From the NCBI RefSeq assembly GCF_963675455.1, contig NZ_OY776217.1, forward strand, positions 2,776,001 through 2,840,000: a stretch of 64,000 nt of DNA. The letters run 5' to 3'. Within the stretch, counting starts at the first letter, position 1. Every line of letters begins with the position of its first letter. Shown in pieces: positions 1 through 7,424 of this stretch. This stretch comes from Emcibacter sp. GTDB taxonomy: Bacteria > Pseudomonadota > Alphaproteobacteria > Sphingomonadales > Emcibacteraceae. The translations under genes and the position numbers were made by a program. The notes beneath the pieces are model-generated. The model was not told where the DNA came from. It worked only from the letters and a program-made list of their open reading frames with translations, and did no database searches.

Positions 1-1005
1 AGCGTTGAGGATAGTAGGCGCACTTCCACCGGTTTGCAATGCTTCTCTTGCAAGTTTCAGGGCCGGAAACCTTGCCATGTCAGGTTCAAAGAAATCCAGA
101 CGGCCCAAATGCGCGAGATCGAGCTGCTTTGCCGGCGTGCCGATGCGCTCAGGCCAGGCCAGAGTATAGGAGATTGGTGTCCGCATGTCCGGAGATCCCA
201 GTTGCGCGAGAACCGACCCGTCCACATAAGAAACCATACTGTGAATAACAGATTGCGGATGGACAATAATTTCAATCTTATCTTTCGACACGGGAAAAAG
301 ATGATACGCCTCGATCAGCTCCAGGCCCTTGTTCATCATGGTCGCGGAATCGACCGAAATTTTGGCGCCCATGTCCCAGTTTGGATGGGTTACAGCCTGC
401 TTGGGTGTCACCCCGGCCATCTGCTCCAGACTCATCTGGTAAAATGGGCCGCCGGAGGCCGTCAGGGTGACATGGGAAATTTTCTCTGGCTGCTCAAAAT
501 CAAATACCTGGAAAATAGCGTTATGCTCTGAATCCACTGGCAGCAAAGTTGCATTATGCTCGATAACTTCCTTCATCACCAGATCGCCGGCACAAACCAG
601 GCATTCCTTGTTGGCAAGGGCGACGATTGCCCCCCGCCGGATCGCGCTCAGCGTCGGCTCAAGACCGGCTGCCCCGACGATCGATGCCATAACCCAGTCC
701 GCCGGCAGTGAGGCCGCCTCGATCAGCGCCTCCGGCCCTGCCCCGACCTGAATATTGGTGCCGGAAAGCGCCTCTTTCAGTTGGTGATAACACTCAGTAT
801 CCGCAACAACGGCCATTCGGGCATTAAAACGGATCGCCTGTTCGGCCAGGTCCTTGAAATTTCTGTTGGCTGTCAGGGCTATGACTCTAAACTGATCAGG
901 ATATCTTTGCACCAGATCAAGAGTATTACACCCGACTGATCCGGTCGACCCCAGCACAGATACCGTTCTTATTTTTTTATTGTCCGGCTGAAGCGATGCT
1001 TCCAT
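1..1005 (-). CDS. dxr: 1-deoxy-D-xylulose 5-phosphate reductoisomerase (3' end cut by window)
   Basis: Second enzyme of the MEP isoprenoid pathway: rearranges and reduces DXP to 2-C-methyl-D-erythritol 4-phosphate with NADPH in the cytosol. The first 335 codons are visible; the family is about 390-400 residues, so the C-terminal helical part lies beyond base 1. Seen: an N-terminal dinucleotide-binding GSTGSVG motif at about residues 19-25, LANKEC, PVDSEHNA and the substrate-loop segment TASGGPF. The ATG at 1005 has an AAGGAGAA ribosome binding site that overlaps the cdsA stop, with an 11-nt gap, so the two are cotranslated. It is the last visible gene of pyrH-frr-uppS-cdsA-dxr, which in related genomes continues to rseP and bamA. 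Confidence 0.97.
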   Translation of the reverse strand, partial: MEASLQPDNKKIRTVSVLGSTGSVGCNTLDLVQRYPDQFRVIALTANRNFKDLAEQAIRFNARMAVVADTECYHQLKEALSGTNIQVGAGPEALIEAASLPADWVMASIVGAAGLEPTLSAIRRGAIVALANKECLVCAGDLVMKEVIEHNATLLPVDSEHNAIFQVFDFEQPEKISHVTLTASGGPFYQMSLEQMAGVTPKQAVTHPNWDMGAKISVDSATMMNKGLELIEAYHLFPVSKDKIEIIVHPQSVIHSMVSYVDGSVLAQLGSPDMRTPISYTLAWPERIGTPAKQLDLAHLGRLDFFEPDMARFPALKLAREALQTGGSAPTILNA

Positions 1006-1016
1006 AAATATTCTCC

Positions 1017-1793
1017 TTAAGCCCCGAAAAACAGAAACAGGGCGACCACCGGCATCACGAATAAAATACCATCAACACGGTCCATGATTCCGCCATGACC
1101 GGGGATAATAGCACCGGAGTCTTTGACATTGAACTTTCTTTTCAGGGCAGATTCCGCCAAGTCACCAATCTGGCTCCAGATGGCAAGAAGCACCGCAACC
1201 GCGGCATACTGGAACAACGGCGCAAAACCGAAATATTCGGCCGACATGGTGCCGGTAACCAGGGCCAGCAAGGCTCCGCCGATCAGCCCGGCCCAGGTTT
1301 TATTGGGACTGATCCGGGGAGACATTTTAGGGCCGCCGATTCTCCTACCGGCAAAATAGGCGCCCGTATCCATTGACCAGGTAGTAATCATCGACCAGAG
1401 AATAATATAGGCGCCGCCGGGAATAAATTCCCGCAGCCAGATCAAAGACAAGGCTGGCAACAGCGCATATAAAGCGCCGGCAAACGCAAGCTTATATCCG
1501 TTTCCGGTTCCGAGGGAAACTGCGAGAACTGCAGCAAGGTAAATGGCGACATAAACAAATGAGAATTCGTGATAAAGATTCAGAACCACCCCAAGCGCCA
1601 GAAGACCGGCCGCCTGCACAACAAAAAGCGGGGAAAGCCACTTGCCGGTGGTAATCATATTCCATTCCTGTAGAACCAGTATGGACAGCAATATGACCAC
1701 GCCGACATAAGGCCATCCGCCGAAAAGGATAAGGGCAACAGCTGCCGGCAACATGACCAGGGCGGATAAAACTCTCAAAAACAGATTGTTCAT
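1017..1793 (-). CDS. cdsA: phosphatidate cytidylyltransferase
   Basis: Makes CDP-diacylglycerol from phosphatidic acid and CTP at the inner membrane, the branch-point precursor of phosphatidylethanolamine and phosphatidylglycerol. The 258-residue protein is a chain of hydrophobic segments. It ends with the CDP-DAG synthase signature, readable as SALKRKFNVKDSG followed by IPGHGGIMDRVD near residues 210-240; ISPNKTW lies before it. Length is normal for the family. ATG start at 1793, 36 nt after uppS. The product feeds the pssA-psd pair found elsewhere in this window at 53528-54990. Confidence 0.97.
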   Translation of the reverse strand: MNNLFLRVLSALVMLPAAVALILFGGWPYVGVVILLSILVLQEWNMITTGKWLSPLFVVQAAGLLALGVVLNLYHEFSFVYVAIYLAAVLAVSLGTGNGYKLAFAGALYALLPALSLIWLREFIPGGAYIILWSMITTWSMDTGAYFAGRRIGGPKMSPRISPNKTWAGLIGGALLALVTGTMSAEYFGFAPLFQYAAVAVLLAIWSQIGDLAESALKRKFNVKDSGAIIPGHGGIMDRVDGILFVMPVVALFLFFGA

Positions 1794-1829
1794 TATATGA
1801 AAAGGCCCTGACTTTAGCTCAGTTGATCA

Positions 1830-2579
1830 TCAGGGACGCGCCCCGTAACGCCTTTCGCGTTTATGGTATTCGCAGATTGCCTCGGCAATGCTCTCTTCTG
1901 TAAAATCCGGCCAGAGCGTTTCCACAAAAATGAATTCTGAATAGGCGGCCTGCCACAAGAGAAAATTGCTCAGACGCTGCTCGCCACTGGTCCGTATAAT
2001 AACGTCAGGGTCTGGAATATCCGGCAAATAGAGGTGTTTGGCAAACATGCCTTCGTCGATATCATCGGGAGAAAGCGAGCCTTCCGCGACCTGGCGGGCC
2101 AGCTCCCGGGCAGCCATGACGATTTCTGACTGGGCACCGTAATTGAGCGCCAAAATCAGCTGAAGCCCCGTGTTGGCGCCTGTTTTCTTTTCCGCATTTT
2201 CGATCAGTTCATTAATTGCGGGGCTCAGGCGTTCCCGACCGCCAATAAAGCGAAGCCGCACATTCTGCTTATTCAGCTGATCAATCTCATTATTCAGATA
2301 ATGCTTCAACAGCCCCATGAGATCCTTGACCTCATCTTCCGGCCGTTTCCAGTTCTCTGAGGAGAATGCATAGAGGGTCAGATATTTGACCCCGATCCGG
2401 GAACATTCCTTTACACACTTTCGGACGACTTCAGCCCCCTTGCGGTGTCCGGCGACTTTTGGCAGCAGGCGTTTTTTGGCCCAGCGTCCGTTACCGTCCA
2501 TAATTATGGCGATGTGGGACGGAGGGGTCGGCATCCCGCCAAATTCAGTAATTGTTTCTGCCTCTTCAGCCACCAGCAT
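1830..2579 (-). CDS. uppS: isoprenyl transferase (undecaprenyl diphosphate synthase)
   Basis: Condenses isopentenyl diphosphate units onto farnesyl diphosphate in cis to make the C55 lipid carrier for peptidoglycan and surface polysaccharides. The 249-residue protein carries the signature IIMDGNGRWAKKR (catalytic Asp at about residue 28), the SSENWKRP segment and the C-terminal RTSGEQRLSNFLLWQ region that contacts IPP and the metal. The start at 2579 has only a modest AGGG 8 nt upstream. It sits 14 nt after frr. Its position just before cdsA and two genes from dxr is the classic proteobacterial lipid-precursor cluster. Confidence 0.97.
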   Translation of the reverse strand: MLVAEEAETITEFGGMPTPPSHIAIIMDGNGRWAKKRLLPKVAGHRKGAEVVRKCVKECSRIGVKYLTLYAFSSENWKRPEDEVKDLMGLLKHYLNNEIDQLNKQNVRLRFIGGRERLSPAINELIENAEKKTGANTGLQLILALNYGAQSEIVMAARELARQVAEGSLSPDDIDEGMFAKHLYLPDIPDPDVIIRTSGEQRLSNFLLWQAAYSEFIFVETLWPDFTEESIAEAICEYHKRERRYGARP

Positions 2580-2593
2580 AAGGAAATCCCTAA

Positions 2594-3154
2594 TCAGACC
2601 TGCATGATTTCTTTTTCTTTTGCCGCCGTCAGTTCATCGATTTCAGCAACTTTGCTATCGGTCAGTTTCTGTATCCGCTCACCAAAACTCTTTTGCTCAT
2701 CCTGACTAATTTCGCCGTCTTTTTCCAGCTTCTTGATACTATCCATGCCGTCACGACGCACATTTCTCACGGCAATCTTCGCCTGTTCCGCATATTTACC
2801 GGCAACCTTGGACAATTCCTGGCGTCGTTCCTCGTTCAGTTCCGGTATCGGAATACGCAGATTCTGGCCATCAACGATCGGATTTAGACCCAGCCCTGCA
2901 TTGCGAATAGCTTTCTCCGTCGCGCCTACCAGGGTCTTGTCCCATACCTGCACACTGATCATGCGGGATTCCGGCGTGGCGACCGTACCAACCTGGTTAA
3001 GCGGCAAAGTTGAACCATAGGCATCCACAACAATGGGGTCCAGAAGATTTACGGACGCCCTGCCCGTTCTGAGTCCGGAAAATTCAGTCTTCAGGTTATC
3101 GATAGCGCCGTTCATGCGCCGCTTCAAATCATCAATGTTAAATTCAGACGACAT
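2594..3154 (-). CDS. frr: ribosome recycling factor
   Basis: Splits the post-termination ribosome together with EF-G. The 186-residue length is standard. Recognisable blocks are the N-terminal helix containing FSGLRTGRAS, the domain II segment TPESRMISVQVWD, and the C-terminal helices with RNVRRDGMD. ATG start at 3154, six nucleotides after pyrH; pyrH-frr coupling is widespread in bacteria. Nothing unusual. Confidence 0.98.
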   Translation of the reverse strand: MSSEFNIDDLKRRMNGAIDNLKTEFSGLRTGRASVNLLDPIVVDAYGSTLPLNQVGTVATPESRMISVQVWDKTLVGATEKAIRNAGLGLNPIVDGQNLRIPIPELNEERRQELSKVAGKYAEQAKIAVRNVRRDGMDSIKKLEKDGEISQDEQKSFGERIQKLTDSKVAEIDELTAAKEKEIMQV

Positions 3155-3160
3155 CTTGCC

Positions 3161-3883
3161 TCACTCCTGACGTATAATTGTAAATTGTCCCTCGCCCTTC
3201 AATACACGGGCAAATTCACCAGGTTCATGAATAGAAAACACAAGTATGGGGATATTATTTTCGCGCGCAAGTGCAATTGCAGAGGTATCCATGACCTGTA
3301 GATTGCGTGTTAGAACATCCTGATAGGTAAGGGAATCATATTTTTCCGCGGTCGGATCAATTTTGGGATCTGCTGTATAAACACCGTTGACCTGGGTTCC
3401 CTTGAGCAACGCATTACAGTTCATCTCCGCCGCCCTGAGGGCCGCGGCGGTATCCGTTGTGAAAAATGGATTTCCGGTACCGGCGGCAAAAACCACAACC
3501 CGGCCCTTTTCCATATGCCGCATGGCACGCCGACGGATATAGGGTTCACAAACAGAAGATATTGGAAAGGCCGATAACACCCGGGTATCAACACCTATCT
3601 TTTCCAGGGCATTCTGAATGGCCAGTGAATTCATGACTGTCGCCAGCATGCCCATATGATCGGCGGAGGTTCTGTCAAAGCCACTGGCGACACCGGACAT
3701 TCCCCGGAAAATATTTCCTGCGCCAACAACCAGGCATACTTCCACCCCGAGTTCGGTAACGGCTTTTACTTCTTCCGCTATGCGTTTCACCGTCTGGGGA
3801 TCTATGCCATATTCCTGTGATCCCATAAGTGCTTCACCAGACAGTTTCAGAAGTACTCTTTTATATTGGGGATCTTCGGACAT
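3161..3883 (-). CDS. pyrH: UMP kinase
   Basis: Phosphorylates UMP to UDP with ATP; hexameric, cytosolic, amino acid kinase fold, normally activated by GTP and inhibited by UTP. The 240 residues begin with the phosphate-binding LLKLSGEALMG and contain GAGNIFRG and the AAGTGNPFFTTDTAAALRA segment. ATG at 3883. It is separated from tsf by a strong terminator, so it probably has its own promoter in 3884-3980, though none with clear boxes was seen. First gene of pyrH-frr-uppS-cdsA-dxr. Confidence 0.98.
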   Translation of the reverse strand: MSEDPQYKRVLLKLSGEALMGSQEYGIDPQTVKRIAEEVKAVTELGVEVCLVVGAGNIFRGMSGVASGFDRTSADHMGMLATVMNSLAIQNALEKIGVDTRVLSAFPISSVCEPYIRRRAMRHMEKGRVVVFAAGTGNPFFTTDTAAALRAAEMNCNALLKGTQVNGVYTADPKIDPTAEKYDSLTYQDVLTRNLQVMDTSAIALARENNIPILVFSIHEPGEFARVLKGEGQFTIIRQE

Positions 3884-3980
3884 TTTGCAGACACCTGTAG
3901 AAGTTTTTTCAAAATTATATGCACGTTTCTATTTTCGCACATCTTGCATCACGGACACTGATAAGTCCATGAAGAATATA

Positions 3981-4033
3981 CAAAACGGGCCCATTTGCCC
4001 GTCCCACAACATAGTGAGCGGCAAATGGGCCCG
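3981..4033 (-). terminator. intrinsic terminator of rpsB-tsf
   Basis: A perfect 14-bp inverted repeat (arms 3986-3999 and 4020-4033, 20-nt loop) follows the tsf stop by 14 nt. On the minus strand it is followed directly by TTTTG. It ends the rpsB-tsf transcript before pyrH. Confidence 0.85.
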
Positions 4034-4047
4034 AAATATGACTTGAA

Positions 4048-4977
4048 TTAATTGCCGGCGGCTGTCGCAGCAACCTCAGCAGCAAAATCTTCTTCTGCCT
4101 TCTCGATACCTTCACCGAGAGCAAGACGAACAAATCCGACAAGTTTAATGTCCTTACCGGCAGATTTTGCAGCATTTTCGATGATTTTAGAAACCTTGGT
4201 TTCACCATCGATAACGAATGTCTGCTCCAGTAGTACGACTTCCTCGTAATATTTACGGATCCGGCCTTCGATCATCTTCTCGATGATATTGTCAGGTTTA
4301 CCTGATTCACGGGCCTGCTCGATCAATACATTGCGCTCACGCTCAAGCAGTTCGGGATCAAGATCCTCAACTGACAGGGAAGCCGGTGCTGTTGCGGCTA
4401 CATGCATGGCAATCTGCTTGCCAAGAGTGTTGAGCGTAGCTTCATCAGCTTCAGATTCCAGGGCCACCAGTACGGCAATTTTGCCCATACCATCGACCAC
4501 AGCGCTGTGGATATATGAGGCAACAATACCCTTGTTAACGCTCAGTCCGACGGAGCGGCGGAAATTCATATTCTCGCCGATTGTTCCGATAGCTTCCTTG
4601 ATTTCCTCGCCAACGGTACGACCAGTTCCAGGGTACGCGGCGTTCAGAGTTGCATCAAAGTCACCTTTGTTAGCCAGTGCAACGCCTGCAATATTTTTCA
4701 CCATAGCCTGAAACTGCTCGTTACGGGCAACGAAGTCGGTTTCGGAGTTGACCTCAACGGCAACGCCGGAGGTTCCGGAAGTAGCCACGGCCACCAGACC
4801 TTCAGCAGCAACGCGGCCAGCTTTTTTCTCGGCTTTGGCGATACCTTTTTGACGCAGCCAGTCTACAGAAGACTCCAGATCGCCATCATTTTCAGCCAGA
4901 GCTTTTTTACAATCCATCATGCCTGCGCCGGTTTTGTCGCGCAGTTCTTTCACCAATGCAGCAGTAATTTGAGCCAT
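4048..4977 (-). CDS. tsf: translation elongation factor Ts
   Basis: Guanine-nucleotide exchange factor for EF-Tu. The 309-residue protein has the N-terminal UBA-like domain with VKELRDKTGAGMMDCKKAL (about residues 9-27), the core with VEVNSETDFVARN, and a dimerisation region with AMHVAA. ATG at 4977, 87 nt after rpsB. A terminator follows, so rpsB and tsf form a two-gene operon. Confidence 0.98.
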   Translation of the reverse strand: MAQITAALVKELRDKTGAGMMDCKKALAENDGDLESSVDWLRQKGIAKAEKKAGRVAAEGLVAVATSGTSGVAVEVNSETDFVARNEQFQAMVKNIAGVALANKGDFDATLNAAYPGTGRTVGEEIKEAIGTIGENMNFRRSVGLSVNKGIVASYIHSAVVDGMGKIAVLVALESEADEATLNTLGKQIAMHVAATAPASLSVEDLDPELLERERNVLIEQARESGKPDNIIEKMIEGRIRKYYEEVVLLEQTFVIDGETKVSKIIENAAKSAGKDIKLVGFVRLALGEGIEKAEEDFAAEVAATAAGN

Positions 4978-5064
4978 TTTCTTTCCTTGAAATTTTCGGA
5001 ATAAAAATCAATGCCGATTCCCTCCACCCATAGCTGTCGGGAACCGGCAATTCCAATGAATTTT

Positions 5065-5922
5065 TTAAGAAGCTTTTTCTTCTTCCGCAGCTTCTACAGC
5101 TGCTTCCACGACAGGAGCAGCTACTTCTTCGGCAGCAGGCTCTTCAGCCGGTGCCTCTGCAGTCTCTTCTTCAGCAGCCAAAGCCGGCTCAACGGGGATT
5201 TCCTCTGCACCAAGGTCAACACCCTGCTGTGTCAGTTCCTGCTGGATACCTTCCAGAACAGAGTCAGCAAGCAGGTCGCAATAGAGCTGGATCGCACGAG
5301 TAGCGTCATCGTTCCCCGGAACTGGGAAATCCACACCTTCGGGATTACTGTTTGTATCGAGAATGCCAACAACAGGAATGCCGAGCTTTTTGGCTTCCTG
5401 AATGGCCAGTTCTTCCTTGTTCGTGTCAATCACAACAATAACATTGGGCAGGCCGCCCATGTCCTTGATGCCGCCAAGGGACCGTTCCAGTTTGTCCCGC
5501 TCACGGGTCAGCTGCAGAATTTCCTTTTTAGTCAGACCGGAATGTTCCTGGCTCAGGAGTTCTTCCAGGGTCTTGAGGCGTTTGATTGAGTTGGAAATTG
5601 TCTGCCAGTTGGTCAGCATGCCGCCGAGCCAGCGATGATTGACAAAATACTGACCGCAACGTTTGGCAGCGTCCGCAATCGGGCCTGAAGCCTGGCGTTT
5701 GGTACCGACAAACAGCACGCGACCGCCTGAAGCAGTAACGTCACGTACCTGCTCCATTGCACGATGCAGAAGCGGAACAGTGATTGACAGGTTGATGATA
5801 TGAACTTTGTTGCGTACACCGAAGATATAATCGCCCATACGAGGGTTCCAACGGTGGGCCTGGTGGCCAAAATGTACACCAGCTTCCAAAAGCTGACGCA
5901 TGGTAAAGCTAGGCAGTGCCAT
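5065..5922 (-). CDS. rpsB: 30S ribosomal protein S2
   Basis: Late-assembling small-subunit protein bound near S1. The frame is open to 5970, but the start is the ATG at 5922: it gives the conserved MALPSFTMRQLLEAGVHFGH N-terminus and has AAAAGGAGAA seven nucleotides upstream. That gives 285 residues. The S2 core (GDYIFG, HRWLGGMLTN, NSNPEGVDFPVPGND) fills the first 235 or so. Residues about 240-285 are an Ala/Glu-rich acidic tail, common in alphaproteobacterial S2 but absent from E. coli S2. Upstream is a promoter and a leader of about 105 nt that may carry autoregulation. Confidence 0.98.
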   Translation of the reverse strand: MALPSFTMRQLLEAGVHFGHQAHRWNPRMGDYIFGVRNKVHIINLSITVPLLHRAMEQVRDVTASGGRVLFVGTKRQASGPIADAAKRCGQYFVNHRWLGGMLTNWQTISNSIKRLKTLEELLSQEHSGLTKKEILQLTRERDKLERSLGGIKDMGGLPNVIVVIDTNKEELAIQEAKKLGIPVVGILDTNSNPEGVDFPVPGNDDATRAIQLYCDLLADSVLEGIQQELTQQGVDLGAEEIPVEPALAAEEETAEAPAEEPAAEEVAAPVVEAAVEAAEEEKAS

Positions 5923-6028
5923 GTTAATTCTCCTTTTCCGGTTAATCCTCCGTGGGCATCGGTCTGTCAAGACACCGGAAAGTCGGCCTCAATATGTAGG
6001 AGGCAAACTAAAAACCCACGTGTGAAGT
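5923..6028 (-). promoter_or_regulatory. rpsB leader, possible S2 autoregulatory structure
   Basis: From the start site predicted from the -10 box, the untranslated leader is about 105 nt. CGTGGG at 6015-6020 can pair with CCCACG at 5951-5956, closing a domain just before the rpsB ribosome binding site. E. coli S2 is known to repress rpsB-tsf through its leader; that this leader does the same is inference. Confidence 0.4.
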
Positions 6029-6034
6029 AGCCGC

Positions 6035-6063
6035 GTAGTACGACGTTTTTCAGGAAATGGCAA
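6035..6063 (-). promoter_or_regulatory. candidate sigma-70-type promoter of rpsB-tsf
   Basis: Reading the minus strand, TTGCCA (6058-6063) and TACTAC (6035-6040) are separated by 17 nt. The -10 box matches the E. coli consensus poorly, but the spacing and position are right for the rpsB transcript. Confidence 0.45.
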
Positions 6064-6132
6064 GGGTAAAATCACCAAATTCTGCGAAAAATACATAAAA
6101 ATGAAAAAGGCGCCATCCGGAGTGAAGGCAGC

Positions 6133-6176
6133 CCTGAAAACAAAGCGTGAGCGGCTATTTATAATAACCGCTCACG
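6133..6176 (-). terminator. intrinsic terminator after the PEP-CTERM gene
   Basis: Arms CGTGAGCGG (6146-6154) and CCGCTCACG (6168-6176), extended inward by a near-match, form a stem about 57 nt after the stop. On the minus strand it is followed by a T-rich GCTTTGTTTTC. The plus side is also T-rich, so it may act in both directions. Confidence 0.7.
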
Positions 6177-6232
6177 TTTGTTCTTTTCTCAATCCGGCTT
6201 AGTTATAAAACCGGAGGAGTATGATCTAAGCC

Positions 6233-7036
6233 TCAGGCTTTGCGGCGACGCAGGCCGGCGAAGACCAGACCCAGGCCGAGCAGACCAAGCATTGCAGGCT
6301 CGGAAACTTCTTCGGCTGTGATGAACACTGAAGTGAAGAGTGTTGTGAAAGCATCTTCTTCGGTCAGGAAGCCCTGACAACCAGGCTCAGCACCGGCAGC
6401 GATACAAGCATCGTTGTCCAGGAATGTATCCAGGCCAAGATCCAGAGTAACGGTGTATTTGTAACCGTCTTCAATGAAGCTGAAGGCCAGGTTACCAGGA
6501 TTGGTCAGAACAAAGATGTCATCGCAGACGCTTACGGCAGCATCAACACATGTATCTTCAACGTTCGGTGTTTCCTGGAACTCGATGAACAGCGGGAATA
6601 CAACCGGGCCGAGTGCGAAACCGGCAGGAGTAACAGCTGTCAGGTTGATGGAGTCAACGATTGTTACGGTTGACAGTGAAGTACCGCCTGAGATCACATT
6701 GTTTACGTGTGTCAGGGTTGCAGCCATTTCTGCGCCGCCATTTGTCATGATACCGTTTACTTCAGTATGACCGTTTGCGTTGGCAGCCGGTGTTGTACCG
6801 TCGTAACCAGACTGATCACCAATCACCAAGTGGCTCTGACGTCCGTCTTCACCGCCCCATGAAATATAATCGCCATTGTTAACAATGATGGCACCCGGAT
6901 CGCCGGTTTCGTCAGCGAAGAATGCATCTGCTGTAAGGTTCCATTCTGTGATCATGGTTGCTGCGTTGGCAGAGCCCATAAGCACAACACTTGCTACTGC
7001 GCCAGTGATAAGGGAAATTATTTTATTGCTTCTCAC
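6233..7036 (-). CDS. THxN-family PEP-CTERM sorting-domain protein
   Basis: Predicted secreted surface protein of 267 residues. An N-terminal signal peptide (about residues 1-25, ending GSANA) precedes a Thr/Asn/Asp-rich extracellular part with THVNNVISGG near residue 110, which fits the named THxN PEP-CTERM family. The C-terminus has VSEPAMLG, a hydrophobic helix and RRRKA: a PEP-CTERM tail in its SEP form. Such tails are recognised by an exosortase (EpsH/XrtA type), and the proteins are tied to exopolysaccharide and floc formation. No exosortase is in the window. Four Cys lie between about residues 165 and 220. The start is GTG at 7036 with AGGAGG five nucleotides upstream. A sigma-54 promoter lies about 130 nt upstream. 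Confidence 0.88.
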   Translation of the reverse strand: MRSNKIISLITGAVASVVLMGSANAATMITEWNLTADAFFADETGDPGAIIVNNGDYISWGGEDGRQSHLVIGDQSGYDGTTPAANANGHTEVNGIMTNGGAEMAATLTHVNNVISGGTSLSTVTIVDSINLTAVTPAGFALGPVVFPLFIEFQETPNVEDTCVDAAVSVCDDIFVLTNPGNLAFSFIEDGYKYTVTLDLGLDTFLDNDACIAAGAEPGCQGFLTEEDAFTTLFTSVFITAEEVSEPAMLGLLGLGLVFAGLRRRKA

Positions 7037-7165
7037 AATAACCTCCTGTGATGTTCGTATGAGTGCAGCTCATTGGCAACCATACATCGAAAATTAAAAA
7101 TCTATATTTACTCAACTATTCGTTCCACGACCCAGGCCGCTTTATCCGATAACGGTTTCATTATA

Positions 7166-7181
7166 AGCAAGTAGCGTGCCA
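7166..7181 (-). promoter_or_regulatory. sigma-54 (RpoN) promoter of the PEP-CTERM gene
   Basis: On the minus strand the site reads TGGCACGCTACTTGCT, an exact match to TGGCACG-N4-TTGCW. The invariant GG (7179-7180) and GC (7167-7168) are 10 nt apart, as required. The predicted start is near 7156. Sigma-54 control of PEP-CTERM genes by the PrsK/PrsR pair is known in other proteobacteria. Confidence 0.85.
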
Positions 7182-7243
7182 ATTTTAATTCTTCAATAAT
7201 TTCAATACCTTAACTTTTTCACCAAATAACCACCCCTCAATTG

Positions 7244-7260
7244 TGTAAAGAATATCGACA
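7244..7260 (-). promoter_or_regulatory. putative enhancer element, copy A
   Basis: Minus strand TGTCGATATTCTTTACA, a TGT-N11-ACA dyad about 96 bp upstream of the predicted sigma-54 start. It matches copy B at 15 of 17 positions. The position and form suit an enhancer-binding protein such as PrsR; the identity of the protein is inference. Confidence 0.5.
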
Positions 7261-7336
7261 CCAATTTCAGGCATTTTTCGCTAAAAGTCTCTTGAAAATC
7301 ATAATTTATGTTTATTTTTAACGACTTAGGTCTTTA

Positions 7337-7380
7337 TGTCGCTATTATTCCGATATTCTTAACTGTAAAAAATACCGACA
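7337..7380. promoter_or_regulatory. cluster of putative enhancer elements, copies B, C and D
   Basis: Copy B (7364-7380, minus) reads TGTCGGTATTTTTTACA. Copy C (7348-7364, plus) matches copy A at 13 of 17 positions. Copy D (7337-7353, plus) matches at 12 of 17, including TGTCG, and overlaps copy C. The group lies about 190-220 bp upstream of the sigma-54 start, a normal distance for DNA-looping activators. Confidence 0.45.
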
Positions 7381-7387
7381 GTCCCCC

Positions 7388-7408
7388 AAAAATCCTGGCA
7401 ATTGCCGG
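7388..7408 (-). terminator. weak candidate terminator after the NUDIX gene
   Basis: Minus strand CCGGCAATTGCC followed by AGG and ATTTTTGG forms a short stem with a 4-nt loop and one bulge, then five T. It begins 17 nt after the NUDIX stop. The stem is short, so this is tentative. Confidence 0.35.
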
Positions 7409-7424
7409 GCAGACAAATCTATTG

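Larger units (their letters stand above)
7037..7424. other. 388-bp regulatory intergenic region of the PEP-CTERM gene
   Basis: AT-rich stretch without a credible gene. It holds the GTG ribosome binding site, a leader of about 120 nt, a sigma-54 promoter, several 17-bp repeated elements and, at its far end, a weak terminator for the dnaE-NUDIX transcript. The short plus-strand frame at 7308-7559 runs into the NUDIX gene on the other strand and looks non-coding. Confidence 0.7.
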
